The notes under the pieces were generated by a model. The model saw nothing but the letters and a program-made list of their open reading frames with translations, made no database searches and had not been told where the DNA came from. From the NCBI RefSeq assembly GCF_016427565.1, contig NZ_JAELXT010000008.1:62001-126000 (forward strand): a stretch of DNA of 64,000 nt, read 5' to 3'. The first letter of the stretch is position 1. Each line of letters begins with the position of its first letter. Shown one piece after another: positions 63,132-64,000 of the stretch. The translations under genes were made by a program, and so were the position numbers. This DNA is from Microvirga splendida (GTDB lineage: Bacteria > Pseudomonadota > Alphaproteobacteria > Rhizobiales > Beijerinckiaceae).

Positions 63132-64000
63132 ATGACAAAAATCCCTTTTCTCCGCTCCATCATCGCTCTGACGGCCTTTCTGGCCGCCGGACAGGCGGCG
63201 CTTGCCCAGTCCGCGCAGTGCCAGCGCTTCCAAGCGGAGCTGGCTTCCCTGGAGCGCAGCGGCGGCAGCGCGCCGACCGGCCAGATGCGCGCCCAGCGGG
63301 CGGAGATCAACCGGCTCATCGCCTATTACCGCAATATCGGCTGCGAGCGCGGTCCTCTCGGCTTCCTGGCCGGCCCCGCCCCGGCCGAGTGCGGCTCCAT
63401 CGCCACCCAGATCCGCCAGCTCGAGGCCGGCTATGCCCGCCTCGCGGCGCAGGGAGCAGACCAGGGCGAGATCGAAGCCCGGCGCAGGCAGCTTCAGGCT
63501 GCGGTCCAGCAGACCTGCTCCACGGAGCCCCGCGGCTTCTTCGAATCGCTGTTCGGCGCCCCGCGCCAGCAACAGCAGCAGCAGGTCATGCCCGAGGGCC
63601 AGCCGATCATCGCCGATGACGGGCCACGGTCCCTCGGCGGCGGGCGCCTGATCTGCGTGAAGACCTGCGACGGCTCATTCTTCCCGCTGACCACCCCGCC
63701 AGGCGGCGGCCAGAGCGCGAACGAGATGTGCCAGGCCCTCTGCCCCGGCACGGAGACCACGGCTTTCGCCTATCCGGGCGGCGACAACGGCCTCAGCCGG
63801 GCAGCCTCGCTCTCCGGCAACCAGCCCTACACCTCGCTGGCGAACGCCTTCAAGTTCCGCAAGACCTTCGACGAGAGCTGCGCCTGCAAGAAGCCGGACG
63901 AGAGCTGGGCGGTGGTGCTGCGCAAGGCCGAGAGCATGCTCGAGCAGCGCAAGGGCGACCTGATCGTCACCGCCGAGAAGGCCGAGGAGCTGTCGCGCCC
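63132..64000 (+). CDS. DUF2865 domain protein (cut by window end)
   Basis: At least 289 residues, open to the right edge. A signal peptide (SIIALTAFLAAGQAALA) is followed by a helical, Gln/Arg-rich part with paired cysteines (CQRFQAELASLERSGG, CGSIATQIRQLEAGYARLAA) and a poly-Gln run (QQQQQQ). The DUF2865 core is RLICVKTCDGSFFPLTTPPG, then NEMCQALCPGTETTAFAYPG and SCACKKPDESWAVVLRKAES. It is common in Rhizobiales as an exported protein of unknown function. ATG 63132 begins the signal peptide. The stop lies beyond the window. Confidence 0.85.
   Translation, partial: MTKIPFLRSIIALTAFLAAGQAALAQSAQCQRFQAELASLERSGGSAPTGQMRAQRAEINRLIAYYRNIGCERGPLGFLAGPAPAECGSIATQIRQLEAGYARLAAQGADQGEIEARRRQLQAAVQQTCSTEPRGFFESLFGAPRQQQQQQVMPEGQPIIADDGPRSLGGGRLICVKTCDGSFFPLTTPPGGGQSANEMCQALCPGTETTAFAYPGGDNGLSRAASLSGNQPYTSLANAFKFRKTFDESCACKKPDESWAVVLRKAESMLEQRKGDLIVTAEKAEELSR

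Overview
This is a GC-rich stretch of bacterial chromosome (roughly 63-65% GC by eye), densely coded on both strands. Gene content and gene order point to an alphaproteobacterium of the order Hyphomicrobiales, most like Methylobacteriaceae/Microvirga. The supporting signs are a groESL operon with a CIRCE operator, the yacG/maf pair next to tRNA-Phe, the pssA-psd pair, a hut cluster of the HutF/HutG type, short-form PSD, a Crp/Fnr regulator of the rhizobial subtype, and several families of rhizobial-style palindromic repeats between genes. The genus is an inference from protein flavour only. No prophage, transposase, integrase, CRISPR array, plasmid origin or rRNA was seen.

Layout. 1-11 kb: flavin oxidoreductase, S66 peptidase, groEL/groES with CIRCE, a PhnA-domain protein, slyX, trhO, an amidase, a Crp/Fnr regulator, two lineage-specific small genes and a SolA-type oxidase. 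11-24 kb: a DUF937 protein, small hypotheticals, tRNA-Ser(GCT), RidA, a glycosyltransferase, a GST, an EEP-family phosphodiesterase, the copper operon copA-cueR behind a textbook CueR promoter, a tyrosine phosphatase, an L,D-transpeptidase, two small membrane proteins, a homocysteine methyltransferase and a stand-alone EAL protein behind a perfect CRP-type palindrome. 24-31 kb: hydrolase, tyrS with a candidate leader peptide and alternative hairpins, an AT-rich orphan gene, purC, a LolA-like protein, DoxX and galE. 31.6-34.8 kb: a 1037-residue AlgE-like beta-helix protein with RTX repeats. 35-37.5 kb: cystathionine beta-synthase and a gamma-lyase/synthase (reverse transsulfuration). 37.5-48.4 kb: a complete histidine utilisation regulon (hutF-hutC leftward, hutI-hutH-hutG-hutU-hutD rightward) followed by a three-gene NitT/TauT-type ABC importer. 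48.5-64 kb: a collagen-like secreted protein, tRNA-Phe, yacG, maf, pssA, psd, an Atm1-type ABC exporter, a LysM protein, a LOG-family protein, a small DMT-type transporter, cimA, a GNAT acetyltransferase, cysS, a secreted small protein, creA, a VOC protein and a DUF2865 protein cut by the window edge.

How the parts work together. The hut genes encode histidine -> urocanate -> imidazolonepropionate -> formiminoglutamate -> formylglutamate -> glutamate plus formate, with HutC as repressor. The same 12-base palindrome lies before hutI/hutF and, inverted, before the ABC importer, so the importer is probably a HutC-controlled uptake system. copA and cueR form a self-contained copper sensor/exporter module. 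pssA and psd make phosphatidylethanolamine. tyrS, cysS and two tRNA genes serve translation.

The least explained material is between the genes: at least four palindromic repeat families (one a branched, cloverleaf-like element in two copies with matched changes in its arms), the tyrS leader region, a hairpin touching the ribosome binding site of a DUF1622 gene, and several unassigned operator-like palindromes.
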